The position numbers were made by a program, and so were the translations under genes. This document shows, one piece after another, positions 1 through 9,723 of a stretch of 64,000 nt of DNA. Source of the stretch: CAKZNE01 sp002695025 (GTDB lineage Bacteria; Bacteroidota; Bacteroidia; Flavobacteriales; Schleiferiaceae); contig CAJWML010000004.1 of NCBI GenBank assembly GCA_913043285.1, positions 124,001 through 188,000 on the forward strand, read 5' to 3'. The notes under the pieces were generated by a model that ran no database searches, had not been told where the DNA came from, and was given only the letters and a program-made list of their open reading frames with translations. The number at the start of each line of letters is the position of its first letter. Positions within the stretch are counted from its first letter, which is position 1.

Positions 1-1730
1 AGATCCCGCTGGATGATCCCAAAACCTTTGAATTGTACCAAAGGGGGGAAACCAACGGTACCTTCCAGTTTGAAAGTGCGGGAATGCAGAAGCACCTCAA
101 GGCACTTAAACCTGATAAGTTTGAGGATCTCATTGCCATGAACGCCCTCTACCGCCCGGGACCGCTGGAATACATCCCCAACTTTATCAAGCGTAAGCAC
201 GGAGAGGAGGAGATCAGCTATGACCTGGCTGAGATGGAGGAATACCTGGCCGAAACCTACGGGATTACCGTATACCAGGAGCAAGTGATGCTCCTTTCAC
301 AAAAGCTGGCCGGCTTTACCAAGGGTGAGGCCGATAAGCTGCGGAAGGCGATGGGTAAGAAGCTTCGTGACGTACTGGACCAGATGAAGCCCAAGTTCAT
401 TGAGGGTGGAAAGGAAAGGGGGCACGATCCGGATATTCTTGAAAAGGTTTGGAAAGACTGGGAAGCCTTTGCGGCCTATGCTTTTAATAAGTCTCACTCT
501 ACCTGCTATTCCGTGGTGGCCTTCCATACGGGTTACCTTAAGGCCAATTACCCGGCTGAATATATGGCTTCGGTGCTTACCCATAACATGAATGACATCA
601 AGAAGGTAACCTTCTTCATGGAAGAGTGTAAGCGTATGGGTATCCCGGTTCTGGGGCCGGATGTGAACGAATCACAATTGAAGTTTACCGTAAACGCCAA
701 GGGTGAGATACGTTTTGGCCTGGGGGGAATGAAAGGCGTGGGAGAAGGCGCTGTAATGACCATCGTTAACGAGCGCCTGGAGAATGGTCCCTACCGTAAT
801 ATTTTTGACCTGCTGAAGCGGGTAGACCTGCGTGCAGTGAATAAAAAGACCCTGGAGAACCTGGCTTTGGGCGGGGCTTTTGATGCCTTCCCCAATGAAC
901 ACCGCGCAGTGTATTTCTACCAGAACGGGGATGATCGAACTTTCCTGGAACGGGCTATGAAGTACGCACAAATGCTGAAAGCCCAGGAAGAGTCATCCCA
1001 GGTATCCCTTTTTGGTGAAGCCCAGGAGGTGAGTTTGCCGGAACCTGACATTCCAGTAGTGGCGCCCTGGCCACGCCTGATGCTTTTGGGTAAGGAAAAG
1101 GAAGTAAACGGTATTTACCTGAGCAGCCATCCGCTGGATGATTTCAAATACGAGCTCAAAATGCTGTGTTCCCATGAGCTGAGAAGCTTTGCCAGTTTTG
1201 ACGGTATTACAGATTTTACGGTAGGCGGTATTATTTCGGATGTACGTCATGCCACTACCCGCAAGGGAAAACCCTTTGGCGTGTTTACGCTGGAGGATTT
1301 TTCCGGCAACCATGAGTTTGCTCTCTTCGGTGAAGAATACCTCACCTTCAAACCTTACCTGGATACCAATGTTATGCTGATGGTAAAAGGTTATATAAAC
1401 CGTTACGCCCCAGGCTGGGAAGGAGCCCAACCACGAGTGGAGCCTAAACTTAAACAGGTTACCTTACTGCAGGATGTAATGGAGCAAATGGGGCAATCGG
1501 TAAGCCTTACCATAGCTTTAAACGATGTAACCCGTGAAAATATAGAGGTTATCAATGATATAGTTGAGAAACATAAGGGTAAGAAAAGGTTAAATTTAAT
1601 GATCTTTGACCCCGAGAAACCTAAGGTGAACGTTAAGATGCCGCGTAGGAGCAGCGGAGTGGAAATTTCCAGGGAGTTACTGGATGTGTTGAATGAAACA
1701 CCTTTTGTAAAAATGCAGTTGAACGCCTAA
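1..1730 (+). CDS. dnaE: DNA polymerase III subunit alpha, C-terminal part (5' truncated by window edge)
   Basis: Replicative DNA polymerase III alpha subunit; catalyses DNA synthesis at the fork in the cytoplasm. The reading frame is open from base 3 (IPLDDPKTFELYQRGET), so the true start lies before the window and only about 575 C-terminal codons are visible. They begin in the fingers region (FQFESAGM, ALYRPGPLEYIPNFIKRK, YQEQVMLLSQKLAGF, ADKLRKAMGKK). The helix-hairpin-helix region follows (FGLGGMKGVGEGA), then an OB-fold near nucleotides 1200-1450 (FTVGGIISDVRHATTRKGK). The N-terminal PHP and palm domains are outside the window. The ORF ends normally at TAA. Followed by trxA on the same strand, an order I associate with Flavobacteriia. 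Function is secure. Confidence 0.97.
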   Translation, partial: IPLDDPKTFELYQRGETNGTFQFESAGMQKHLKALKPDKFEDLIAMNALYRPGPLEYIPNFIKRKHGEEEISYDLAEMEEYLAETYGITVYQEQVMLLSQKLAGFTKGEADKLRKAMGKKLRDVLDQMKPKFIEGGKERGHDPDILEKVWKDWEAFAAYAFNKSHSTCYSVVAFHTGYLKANYPAEYMASVLTHNMNDIKKVTFFMEECKRMGIPVLGPDVNESQLKFTVNAKGEIRFGLGGMKGVGEGAVMTIVNERLENGPYRNIFDLLKRVDLRAVNKKTLENLALGGAFDAFPNEHRAVYFYQNGDDRTFLERAMKYAQMLKAQEESSQVSLFGEAQEVSLPEPDIPVVAPWPRLMLLGKEKEVNGIYLSSHPLDDFKYELKMLCSHELRSFASFDGITDFTVGGIISDVRHATTRKGKPFGVFTLEDFSGNHEFALFGEEYLTFKPYLDTNVMLMVKGYINRYAPGWEGAQPRVEPKLKQVTLLQDVMEQMGQSVSLTIALNDVTRENIEVINDIVEKHKGKKRLNLMIFDPEKPKVNVKMPRRSSGVEISRELLDVLNETPFVKMQLNA

Positions 1731-1763
1731 CGCCATAATGGCGGGAAGTCAGAAAAATGACCC

Positions 1764-1790
1764 TTTGGTTCGTTGTTTGTACTAAATTTG
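1764..1790 (+). promoter_or_regulatory. Candidate Bacteroidota promoter for trxA
   Basis: TAAATTTG at 1783-1790 matches the Bacteroidota -7 consensus TAnnTTTG. A TTTG at 1764-1767 could serve as -33 element, but the spacing (15 bases) is shorter than the usual about 19. It lies 34 bases before the trxA start and after the dnaE stop. Inference from motif match only. Confidence 0.4.
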
Positions 1791-1824
1791 AAACACTTAT
1801 TTATTAATCAGAATAACTATAGCA

Positions 1825-2145
1825 ATGGCAGTTGAAATAACAGATGCTAACTTCGAAGATGTAGTATTAAAATCCGATAAGCCTGTATTGGTAGATTTTT
1901 GGGCAGAATGGTGTGGTCCATGCCGTATGGTAGGTCCTATCGTTGAAGAACTGGCTACCGAATACGATGGCAAAGCCGTAGTGGGAAAAGTGAATGTAGA
2001 TGAGAATTCGGAAATTTCCATGAAGTACGGTATCCGTAACATTCCAACTCTTTTGGTTTTTAAAGGAGGAGAAATTGTTGACAAGCAGGTTGGTGTAGCA
2101 CCTAAAAATGTGCTTTCCGGAAAGCTTGATGCGCACATGGCGTAA
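1825..2145 (+). CDS. trxA: Thioredoxin
   Basis: Small cytoplasmic thiol-disulfide oxidoreductase that reduces protein disulfides using electrons from thioredoxin reductase. 106 residues, the normal length for a single-domain thioredoxin. The active site WCGPC is at residues 29-33 within VDFWAEWCGPCRM, and the cis-proline loop is visible in IRNIPTLLVFKGGE. The ATG follows an AT-rich leader with a candidate promoter upstream, and a strong hairpin terminator lies 19 bases after the stop, so it is probably transcribed alone or as the last gene after dnaE. Confidence 0.97.
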   Translation: MAVEITDANFEDVVLKSDKPVLVDFWAEWCGPCRMVGPIVEELATEYDGKAVVGKVNVDENSEISMKYGIRNIPTLLVFKGGEIVDKQVGVAPKNVLSGKLDAHMA

Positions 2146-2163
2146 GTCATAAAGAATATATCC

Positions 2164-2195
2164 TTAAGCCCCTGAGATCTTCGGGGGCTTTTTTA
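2164..2195 (+). terminator. Rho-independent terminator after trxA
   Basis: Stem AAGCCCC (2166-2172) pairs with GGGGCTT (2184-2190), with a short loop, followed by a run of T. It sits just downstream of the trxA stop and is oriented for the plus strand. Confidence 0.9.
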
Positions 2196-2274
2196 TTGGA
2201 ATAATTTACCGTAAACTAAGGTTTGCAAGAAAGTGCGGCTAAATCATCCTATCTTGTCGCACAACTAACAGAAT

Positions 2275-3216
2275 ATGGACAGAGGAACCTTTGATCTTCA
2301 GCATTACCGCGACCTGGAACACCTGGAGTTGTACGCCCGCCAAGTGGTGGAAGGCTTCATTACCGGTTTGCATAAAAGTCCGTATCACGGTTTTTCAGTA
2401 GAGTTTTCCGAACACCGTATTTACAATCCCGGGGAGAGTACCCGAAACATTGACTGGAAGTTATACGGACGCACAGACCGATTGTACACCAAGCGCTACG
2501 AAGAAGAGACAAACCTTCGCTGTCACATGGTTATTGATACTTCCGGCAGTATGTTTTATCCGCTGGATCGCTTATGGAATACCCGTGAACCCAATAAGGT
2601 CCTGTTTTCTTCTGTTTCAGCATTAGCTATTATGCAGTTGATGCGCAAGCAGCGCGATGCCGTAGGCCTCACCCTCTTTGGTCAGGCAGATGTGAAAACC
2701 GATGCCCGTTCCACCCGGCAGCATCATAAAGCCATAACCGTTGAACTGGGTAAAGTGCTGATGGAACATGATCCGGAAGCCAAACCTGAAACTAAAACCA
2801 GCCTGGCAGATAGCCTGCATGTGTTGGCTGAGCGTATTCCTAAACGTTCTATGGTGCTGTTGTTTTCCGACCTTTTTGACATGCAGGAGAATGAAGAAGC
2901 GGTTTTTGATGCCTTGCAACACCTGAAATACAATAAACATGAAGTGGTCATCTTCTGGACCACGGATCACCAGACCGAGCTCGACTTCTCCTTTGAAGAG
3001 CGCCCCTATCGTTTCATAGACCTGGAAAGTAAAGCTGTGGTAAAGATGAACCCGGCTGAGGTTCGTACCCATTACCGCCAGGAGATGGAGCGCTTTGCCC
3101 ATGATTTAAAAGTACGGTGTATGCAGTATAAAATAGACCTGGTGGAGGCCGATGTGCGCAAGGGCTATTACCCGGTTATGGAGAGTTATATCTTTAAACG
3201 GAGAAAGTTGTACTGA
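2275..3216 (+). CDS. DUF58 domain protein (VWA-like)
   Basis: 313-residue cytoplasmic DUF58 protein. The family signature is clear: YNPGESTRNIDWKLYGRTD near residues 50-68, then a von Willebrand A fold with a MIDAS-type DTSGSM at residues 88-93. The second half (SMVLLFSDLFDM, HEVVIFWTTD) continues the VWA Rossmann-like fold. DUF58 proteins usually accompany MoxR AAA+ ATPases and Bat proteins, but no MoxR gene is adjacent here, so it appears as a single-gene unit. It converges on the pentapeptide-repeat gene with only 3 bases between the stops. The molecular role of the family is unknown; a chaperone or assembly role with MoxR is the usual proposal. Confidence 0.9.
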   Translation: MDRGTFDLQHYRDLEHLELYARQVVEGFITGLHKSPYHGFSVEFSEHRIYNPGESTRNIDWKLYGRTDRLYTKRYEEETNLRCHMVIDTSGSMFYPLDRLWNTREPNKVLFSSVSALAIMQLMRKQRDAVGLTLFGQADVKTDARSTRQHHKAITVELGKVLMEHDPEAKPETKTSLADSLHVLAERIPKRSMVLLFSDLFDMQENEEAVFDALQHLKYNKHEVVIFWTTDHQTELDFSFEERPYRFIDLESKAVVKMNPAEVRTHYRQEMERFAHDLKVRCMQYKIDLVEADVRKGYYPVMESYIFKRRKLY

Positions 3217-3219
3217 TCG

Positions 3220-3792
3220 TTACTCAATCTTCAACTTATACCTGTCCAGCAAACCTTCCAGGGAATCCCGTGAAAATGTAGCTCCGGTGATTTGATTCAT
3301 TTCCGGATCAATAGAAAATCCATAGGATCCTCTCAGGTCCGCGTTCTCCAGCCTGGTACTTTCAAAAATAGCCTGGCTCAGATCACAAGCCTGTAGGAGT
3401 GAAGAACTAAGGTCGGCCTCCGTAAAGTCAGCTTCTTTCAATTGACAGTTCTCAAAACGACTGTTCTTTAAGGGCAACTTATAGAAGGAAGCCAACTGCA
3501 TCTGGCAATTCTTAAAATCCATTTCCAGCAAAAAGCCGTTGCATTCGTCAAAGCGCGTTCCCAGCAATTTACAGTTCTTGAATTGTACGTTTCGGAAAGC
3601 GGTATTTCCCAGGTGGGCGTTGCTTAAGTCACAATCCGTAAAGGTGCATTCCAGGAAAGTGTAATTGGAAAGATGGCTGTTGGAGAAGTCACATTGTAGA
3701 AATTCACAGTTGTCATATTCGCCTTTGGGGAGCGCTTTTTTTCCGTGGTTTAACCCCTTGAAATGTTCTTCTTCAATATAGTTTTCAGCCAT
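3220..3792 (-). CDS. Pentapeptide repeat protein
   Basis: 190 residues almost wholly built of A(D/N)LXX-type pentapeptide repeats (for example CDFSNSHLSNYTFLECTF, ADFTEADLSSSLLQACDL), predicting a right-handed quadrilateral beta-helix. This is the size and repeat pattern of the Qnr/McbG-like group, some of which mimic DNA and protect gyrase, but many chromosomal members have no known role, so a quinolone-resistance function should not be assumed. No signal peptide. Starts at ATG and converges with the DUF58 gene. Confidence 0.9.
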   Translation of the reverse strand: MAENYIEEEHFKGLNHGKKALPKGEYDNCEFLQCDFSNSHLSNYTFLECTFTDCDLSNAHLGNTAFRNVQFKNCKLLGTRFDECNGFLLEMDFKNCQMQLASFYKLPLKNSRFENCQLKEADFTEADLSSSLLQACDLSQAIFESTRLENADLRGSYGFSIDPEMNQITGATFSRDSLEGLLDRYKLKIE

Positions 3793-4004
3793 GCTTCAAT
3801 ATTAGCATTTCTTGCCAAGAACAGGAGTAGTACATGGGCTGAATGCTGTAAATAAAACTCTGGCAGTATACTTAACAGGCCAGTATTTAGGGGTTTTTCC
3901 CTGGGGGATTATGATAACCAATTGTTTAAAGATTGTTTTGGCTATCTTCACAATAATTTGGAACACTATTCACGTTATTATAACCTAACACTAAAACCTG
4001 CAAA

Positions 4005-5225
4005 ATGAGAACTTTTACCAGCTATGTATTGATCAGCGCCATGGTGCTCCTGGTATTTTCCTGTTCCAAGGATAAAGACCAGGATAATTGTAAAACCTGT
4101 CCCTCTAATGCGCAGATTTCCGGGGTAGCCCAAAAAGGGCCTTTTCTCAATGGTTCTGCGGTAACACTATCAGAGTTGGACCCCAGCTTCAATGCAACCG
4201 GGCGTGTCTTTAATACCAATATCCTGGATAATTCCGGAGCTTTTCAATTCAATGGAATAAGCCTTGCGTCCAGCTATGCTACCACCCGCGTAAATGGTTA
4301 TTATTTTAATGAAGTATGTGGAATGCAATCTGCAGCTCCCATTACCTTGGAAGCCATTGTTGATCTGAGTGCCGGCAATAATGTAAACCTCAATGTGCTT
4401 ACGCATCTTGAAAAACCAAGGGTAGAATATCTATTGAGTAACGGAAGCACATTTACCGATGCTAAACAACAAGCCCAGAAGGAGGTTTTGGCCATATTTG
4501 GCATTGATGCTGACTCCATTACCATTGTAAATTCTGAACAACTGAATATTGCAGGCCCTACGGATGGTGATGCCGTTTTGATAGCCGTATCTTCTATTTT
4601 ACAAGGTTATCGCTCCGAAAGCGGATACTCCGAGATAATGGCAGACATTATAAGTGATATCCGCACCGATGGAGTGTTAAACAGTGGCCCTTTGTCAGAT
4701 AAACTTTATGCTCATGCCCGGGCGTTGGATATAACGGCTATCCGTAATCACGTTTCTGATCGCTATGCCAATATCGGGATAACCGCCACGGTTCCCGGCT
4801 TTGAGAAATATGTGAACCAGTTTGTAGGTCAATTTAATAATCAAACCTCACTCATAGCGGAATTCCCGGCCTCTGGTGATTATGGTGTAAACCTTCTGGA
4901 TCCTAACAATATAAGCTTCAGCGCCAGTGGGGGGCACAGTTTTCGTGTGGATTGTCCTGGGCAATGCTCCCAAGTTAAGGTAGTATTGAGTTTTGTGAGT
5001 GGCTCGGGTACTTCGGTTGGCAAGTGGTTTATGAACGTGGCTTTGGTCAATAACTGGACCGTCCAGGTTTATGACAATGTCATCCACCAACAGGTATTTA
5101 CATCAAGTACCCCGGGAAAATGTGACCTGGAACTGTTATTTGCAGAGGCAGGGACCTATCGTATTGAGTATTATGAAGGAAATGAAACTACTCCATCCTT
5201 CACCAAAACAATAACGCTTAATTAA
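4005..5225 (+). CDS. Putative lipoprotein, unknown function
   Basis: 406 residues with a lipoprotein signal peptide (hydrophobic stretch ending LLVFSC, Cys near residue 20) followed by an acidic linker and a Cys pair (CKTC). The motif SGVAQKGPFLNGSAVTL near residues 40-56 recurs in large Bacteroidota surface lipoproteins and looks like a transthyretin-like/carboxypeptidase-regulatory beta-sandwich. A helical middle region (residues about 130-270) and a C-terminal beta-rich domain follow. Preceded by a 210-base AT-rich leader and followed by a terminator, so monocistronic. No enzymatic motif recognised; probably an outer-membrane-anchored lipoprotein. Confidence 0.75.
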   Translation: MRTFTSYVLISAMVLLVFSCSKDKDQDNCKTCPSNAQISGVAQKGPFLNGSAVTLSELDPSFNATGRVFNTNILDNSGAFQFNGISLASSYATTRVNGYYFNEVCGMQSAAPITLEAIVDLSAGNNVNLNVLTHLEKPRVEYLLSNGSTFTDAKQQAQKEVLAIFGIDADSITIVNSEQLNIAGPTDGDAVLIAVSSILQGYRSESGYSEIMADIISDIRTDGVLNSGPLSDKLYAHARALDITAIRNHVSDRYANIGITATVPGFEKYVNQFVGQFNNQTSLIAEFPASGDYGVNLLDPNNISFSASGGHSFRVDCPGQCSQVKVVLSFVSGSGTSVGKWFMNVALVNNWTVQVYDNVIHQQVFTSSTPGKCDLELLFAEAGTYRIEYYEGNETTPSFTKTITLN

Positions 5226-5252
5226 TTCCTGATCTCCTCTTAGCAAACATAC

Positions 5253-5273
5253 AGGCCCTTCGGGGCCTTTTTT
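5253..5273 (+). terminator. Rho-independent terminator
   Basis: AGGCCC (5253-5258) with a UUCG-type tetraloop, then GGGCC and a T run. Located 28 bases after the lipoprotein stop codon. Confidence 0.88.
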
Positions 5274-5365
5274 CTTGATGTTTACACACCTTAATATAAC
5301 TTTCATCTATCCTCCGGAATAACAAAATTCTATATAAATCTCAACCCTGGAATTAAACCAAAGGG

Positions 5366-5373
5366 TACTTTTG
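5366..5373 (+). promoter_or_regulatory. Candidate -7 box of the RND efflux operon
   Basis: TACTTTTG matches TAnnTTTG exactly, 53 bases upstream of the adaptor ATG. No good -33 TTTG is visible at the expected spacing, so confidence is moderate. Confidence 0.4.
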
Positions 5374-5426
5374 CTCGTCTTACAACTCTTACTTCCCACG
5401 AATAGCTTTATATCTAAAAGCATTGC

Positions 5427-6542
5427 ATGAAGACTAAAACACTATTGAATATCCTAACGGCCGCACTGATTGTATTGGCTTGCGGCAATGAAAATACACA
5501 ACAGGGTCAGCAGCAGCGTACTCCGGTGCTGCCTACCGTTAAAGTGGAAAACCGCACCCTTACCTCCTATAGGAGTTATCCTACCAGTATTGAAGGAGTG
5601 ATCAACAACCAGGTACGTGCCCGGGTAAGTGGTTATATCCAGGATGTATTGGTGGATGAAGGTCAGGAAGTTAAAAAGGGTCAGGCTCTATTCCGTCTGG
5701 AAACCCAAACTCTTAATCAGGATGCCGAAGCCGCTCAGGCTGCAGTGAATGCCGCCCAGGTAGAGGTTGATAAACTTAAACCCCTGGTAGAAAAAGGGAT
5801 TATCAGTGAAGTTCAGCTGGAAACGGCAAAGGCTAACCTGGCACAGGCCAAAAGCCGCTATAACAGCACAAATGCCAACGCGGGTTATGGCACTATCCGC
5901 AGCCCGGTTAACGGGGTGGTGGGCTCCATCCGTTTCAGGCGGGGTAGCCTGGTAAGCCCTTCAGATCAGCAAGCCATTACAACCGTAGCAGATATCAGTG
6001 AAGTGTACGCCTATTTTTCCATGAATGAAAAGGAATACCTGAACTTTTTGGAAACTACGAAAGGAGAAAGCCTTTCCGGGAGAATTGAAAATTTCCCCGA
6101 GGTGATACTGGTGCTGGCCAATGGTAGTGAATACCCCATTAAAGGAAAAATAGAAACGGTAAGCGGGCAGGTGAATACCTCTACAGGAACCGTAAGCTTC
6201 CGCGCCAAGTTTGATAATCCCAACCATTTGCTCACCAATGGTAACAGCGGTACCATCAAAATACCAGTTACCTATGAAAATGCCATGGTGGTTCCCGCCA
6301 TGAGTACCTTTGAGCAGCAAGGCGATAAATTCGTATTTAAGGTTACCGAAGAAGGAAAGACCCGTTCCGCCAAGATCACGGTGCAGGATGAGGTGAAGGA
6401 CCTGGTAGTAGTGAGTGGGGGCCTTAACACAGGAGAGGAGATCATTGCGAAAGGCGTGGCCAAGGTAAGGAATGACATGCCCGTACAGGCCAGGCCGGTA
6501 CCCATGGATAGTGTGGCCACTTTTGATACCGTGTTCAAGTAA
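5427..6542 (+). CDS. RND efflux periplasmic adaptor lipoprotein (AcrA/MexA-like)
   Basis: Membrane-fusion protein bridging the inner-membrane pump and the outer-membrane channel of a tripartite efflux system. 371 residues. Lipoprotein signal peptide with lipobox LVLAC (Cys near residue 19). The lipoyl/barrel-sandwich halves are visible (NNQVRARVSGYIQDVLVDEG near residues 60-79 and YGTIRSPVNGVVGSIRFRRG near 153-172), flanking a short alpha-helical hairpin rich in Ala/Gln (AAQAAVNAAQVEVDKL). The beta-barrel and membrane-proximal domains follow. First gene of a three-gene operon, 24 bases before the pump gene. Substrate cannot be deduced. Confidence 0.93.
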   Translation: MKTKTLLNILTAALIVLACGNENTQQGQQQRTPVLPTVKVENRTLTSYRSYPTSIEGVINNQVRARVSGYIQDVLVDEGQEVKKGQALFRLETQTLNQDAEAAQAAVNAAQVEVDKLKPLVEKGIISEVQLETAKANLAQAKSRYNSTNANAGYGTIRSPVNGVVGSIRFRRGSLVSPSDQQAITTVADISEVYAYFSMNEKEYLNFLETTKGESLSGRIENFPEVILVLANGSEYPIKGKIETVSGQVNTSTGTVSFRAKFDNPNHLLTNGNSGTIKIPVTYENAMVVPAMSTFEQQGDKFVFKVTEEGKTRSAKITVQDEVKDLVVVSGGLNTGEEIIAKGVAKVRNDMPVQARPVPMDSVATFDTVFK

Positions 6543-6566
6543 AAACCGAGCTGTAAAACCAATTGC

Positions 6567-9500
6567 ATGAAATTAGATGTTTTTATAGACCGGCCCGTTC
6601 TCTCCACGGTGATATCCATCATCCTGGTTATACTGGGAATACTGGGGCTTAATACCTTACCGGTAACCCAGTATCCGGATATAGCACCCCCTACAGTACA
6701 GGTTACGGCCAACTATCCCGGAGCCAATGCCCAAACCCTGCTGGAAAGCGTCATCATTCCCCTGGAGGAGCAGATCAACGGGGTGGAAGGGATGACCTAC
6801 ATCACTTCTACCGCCAGCAATAACGGTAGTGCTACCATACAAGTACTTTTTGAGCAGGATGTAAATCCCGATATAGCCGCTGTGAACGTGCAAAACCGGG
6901 TGGCCCGTGCTAATGCTGTACTTCCTTCGGAGGTTATCCGTAGTGGGGTGATTACGCAAAAGCGTGAGAACTCAGCTCTGATGTATGCGGCTCTGTATTC
7001 GGAAAACGAAGATTACGGGGATACTTACCTTCAAAACTACCTCAATATCAATGTGAAGCCCGAGGTTCAGCGTATCCGTGGTGTGGGAGAAGTGAACGTT
7101 TTTGGCGGTAAGGATTACGCAATGCGTATATGGATCGATCCCGTAAAAATGGCGGCCTATAACCTTACTCCGGCTGATGTGATCAACGCGGTAGGGGAGC
7201 AAAGTCGTGAAGCAGCGGCAGGAGCCCTGGGACAAAACTCAGGCGAGTCATTTGAATATGTTATCACCTATAAAGGCCGTTATAAAACCGCGGAAGAATA
7301 CAAGGATGTTATCATTAAAGCCCTGGATAACGGACAATTCCTGCGGGTGGGAGATGTAGCGGAAGTAGAACTCGATGCCGCCTCCTATAGCTCCATAGGC
7401 CGTACACGCGTACACCCCAGTATCAGCTTTGGAGTATTCCAGACCCCTGGTTCCAATGCACAGGAGATTACCGAGGCCCTCTACGTGCGGTTGGAAGAAC
7501 TGGAAAAAGACTTCCCCCCCGGAGTGCATTACGTGATAAACTTTGATACCAATAAATTTCTTACTGCCTCCATTGAAAAAGTAGTACATACCCTGGTGGA
7601 AGCGTTCCTCCTGGTTTTCCTGGTGGTATTTATCTTCCTGCAGGATTTTAAATCAACCCTGATACCCGCCATTGCCGTGCCGGTGGCTATTATCGGTACC
7701 TTTTTCTTCCTGCAGTTGTTTGGCTATTCCATTAACCTGCTTACACTATTCGCTTTAGTGTTGGCCATTGGTATTGTGGTGGATGATGCCATTGTAGTGG
7801 TAGAGGCTGTACATGCCAAGCTGGAAGATAAGGAGTTTGACTCCGCAGAGCGCGCTACCAAAACCGCTATGGGAGAGATCAGTGGAGCTATTATTTCCAT
7901 TACCCTGGTAATGGCTGCGGTATTTGTTCCCATTACTTTTATCCAGGGTCCAACCGGGGTGTTTTACGAGCAGTTCGGGGTTACCCTTATTGTGGCCATA
8001 CTGATCTCGGCTTTGAACGCATTAACCCTGAGTCCGGCTCTTTGTGCACTGTTCCTGCGCAAACACAATAAGCACGGAGAACGAAAGAAGAATCTTTTGC
8101 AAAGGTTTTATGCGGGATTTAATGCCGGCTTTGAAGTGACTACCCAACGATATGTCCGCTCCGTACAATTCCTCACCCGGCATAAATGGATTACGGCATT
8201 GATCCTGCTGCTGGCTATTGGGGGTATCTGGTTCTTTAACCGAATTACCCCCGGTGGTTTTGTACCCAGTGAAGACCGGGGTGTGATCTTCGTAAACGTG
8301 GAGTTGCCACAGGGAGCATCGCTTGACCGTACCTATAGTGTGATGCAGGAGGTATACCAGCGCATTGGGAATATTCCTGGGGTTCGATCTGCCTCCATCG
8401 TGAGCGGACGGAATTTTTTCTCCGGCTCCGGTAGTTCCTACGGTTTGGGCTTTGTGTTGCTGGACAGTTTTGAAGAACGCGATGCCGACAGCCTTTCCTC
8501 GGAAGCTATTACCCAGAAGATGTTCATGCGCACAGCCGGTATAGCCGATGCTAAGATCATCTTCTTTACGCCACCCAGCGTTCCCGGTTTTGGAGCTTCA
8601 GATGGCTTTGAGGTCCGGCTGCTGGATCGAACCGCCCGCGACATCCGTGACCTGGACCAGGTAGCCACCGAATTCAGTGGAGTACTGTCCCAACGGCCGG
8701 AGATCAGCTATGCCAACAATTCCTTCAGTACCACCTTTCCACAGCTGATGATGGAAGTTAATATTCCCAAAGCCAAAGAGGCTGGGGTACCCGTCAGTGA
8801 TATCCTCAGTGCTATGCAAGGCTACATCGGTGGTTTTTATGCGGCCGACTTTAGTCGCTTCGGAAAACAGTTCCGGGTGTTTGTGCAGTCCAAGCCGGAA
8901 GACCGTGAAGAAGCCGATGACCTGAACAGTATTTTTGTGCGCAATACCCAGGGTGAAATGGCACCCATTTCCGAATTTGTAAGCCTGGAGCGTACCTACG
9001 GGCCCCAGACCATTGGCCGGTTCAACCTTTTTAATAATGTTACTCTGAACGGGGGCGCTGCTCCCGGTTACAGTTCCGGTGATGCCATCCGTGCCATACA
9101 GGAAGAAGCGGAAAAGCTACCGGCTGATTACGACATCGCCTTCTCCGGGATCACCCGGGAGGAGATAGCTTCAGCCGGGCAGGCCGGGATCATCTTTGCA
9201 CTCAGTATATTGTTTGTGTATTTCTTCCTGGCCGCGCAGTACGAAAGTTATGTGCTGCCGCTGGCGGTCCTGTTGTCGCTACCCATTGGTGTGGCCGGTG
9301 CTTATGCCAGTATCAGCCTTATGGGCCTGGAGAATAATATTTACTTCCAGATTGCCTTGATCATGCTGCTCGGGCTGCTCGCCAAGAACGCCATCCTTAT
9401 CGTTGAATTTGCCCGCCAGCGCAGGCAGCATGGTTTGTCCATAACCGAGGCGGCTGTGGAAGGTGCCAGGGTTCGGTTAAGGCCTATCCTTATGACCTCC

Positions 9501-9722
9501 TTTGCTTTTATCCTGGGACTGCTGCCCCTGGCTTTGGCCAATGGAGTAGGAGCCGTGGGTAACCGTTCCATAGGTACTGGTGCTGTGGGAGGCTTACTCG
9601 TAGGAACCGTGATCGGGGTTTTTGTTATACCCGTCTTGTTTATTGTTTTCCAATATCTCCAGGAAAAGGTGAGCAGCAAGCCTGCTGTTATTCATTCCAA
9701 TGAGACTAAACCAAATGTTTAA
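6567..9722 (+). CDS. RND multidrug efflux pump, HAE1 family (AcrB/MexB-like)
   Basis: Inner-membrane proton/drug antiporter, 1051 residues, the normal length for hydrophobe/amphiphile efflux-1 pumps. Twelve-TM topology with two large periplasmic loops: TM1 starts at residue 10 (VLSTVISIILVILGILGL), and the TM4 proton-relay pair is in AIGIVVDDAIVVVEAV. The TM10 lysine is in LGLLAKNAILIVEFARQ, and the N-terminal PVTQYPDIAPPTVQV motif is typical of AcrB homologues. Lies between its adaptor and its channel gene. The next gene begins immediately after the stop. Exact drug range unknown. Confidence 0.96.
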   Translation: MKLDVFIDRPVLSTVISIILVILGILGLNTLPVTQYPDIAPPTVQVTANYPGANAQTLLESVIIPLEEQINGVEGMTYITSTASNNGSATIQVLFEQDVNPDIAAVNVQNRVARANAVLPSEVIRSGVITQKRENSALMYAALYSENEDYGDTYLQNYLNINVKPEVQRIRGVGEVNVFGGKDYAMRIWIDPVKMAAYNLTPADVINAVGEQSREAAAGALGQNSGESFEYVITYKGRYKTAEEYKDVIIKALDNGQFLRVGDVAEVELDAASYSSIGRTRVHPSISFGVFQTPGSNAQEITEALYVRLEELEKDFPPGVHYVINFDTNKFLTASIEKVVHTLVEAFLLVFLVVFIFLQDFKSTLIPAIAVPVAIIGTFFFLQLFGYSINLLTLFALVLAIGIVVDDAIVVVEAVHAKLEDKEFDSAERATKTAMGEISGAIISITLVMAAVFVPITFIQGPTGVFYEQFGVTLIVAILISALNALTLSPALCALFLRKHNKHGERKKNLLQRFYAGFNAGFEVTTQRYVRSVQFLTRHKWITALILLLAIGGIWFFNRITPGGFVPSEDRGVIFVNVELPQGASLDRTYSVMQEVYQRIGNIPGVRSASIVSGRNFFSGSGSSYGLGFVLLDSFEERDADSLSSEAITQKMFMRTAGIADAKIIFFTPPSVPGFGASDGFEVRLLDRTARDIRDLDQVATEFSGVLSQRPEISYANNSFSTTFPQLMMEVNIPKAKEAGVPVSDILSAMQGYIGGFYAADFSRFGKQFRVFVQSKPEDREEADDLNSIFVRNTQGEMAPISEFVSLERTYGPQTIGRFNLFNNVTLNGGAAPGYSSGDAIRAIQEEAEKLPADYDIAFSGITREEIASAGQAGIIFALSILFVYFFLAAQYESYVLPLAVLLSLPIGVAGAYASISLMGLENNIYFQIALIMLLGLLAKNAILIVEFARQRRQHGLSITEAAVEGARVRLRPILMTSFAFILGLLPLALANGVGAVGNRSIGTGAVGGLLVGTVIGVFVIPVLFIVFQYLQEKVSSKPAVIHSNETKPNV

Positions 9723-9723
9723 T

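Noticed and set aside
3220..3792. Calling the pentapeptide protein a quinolone-resistance (Qnr) gene
   Set aside because: The pentapeptide pattern alone does not show gyrase binding; many chromosomal members have no resistance role.
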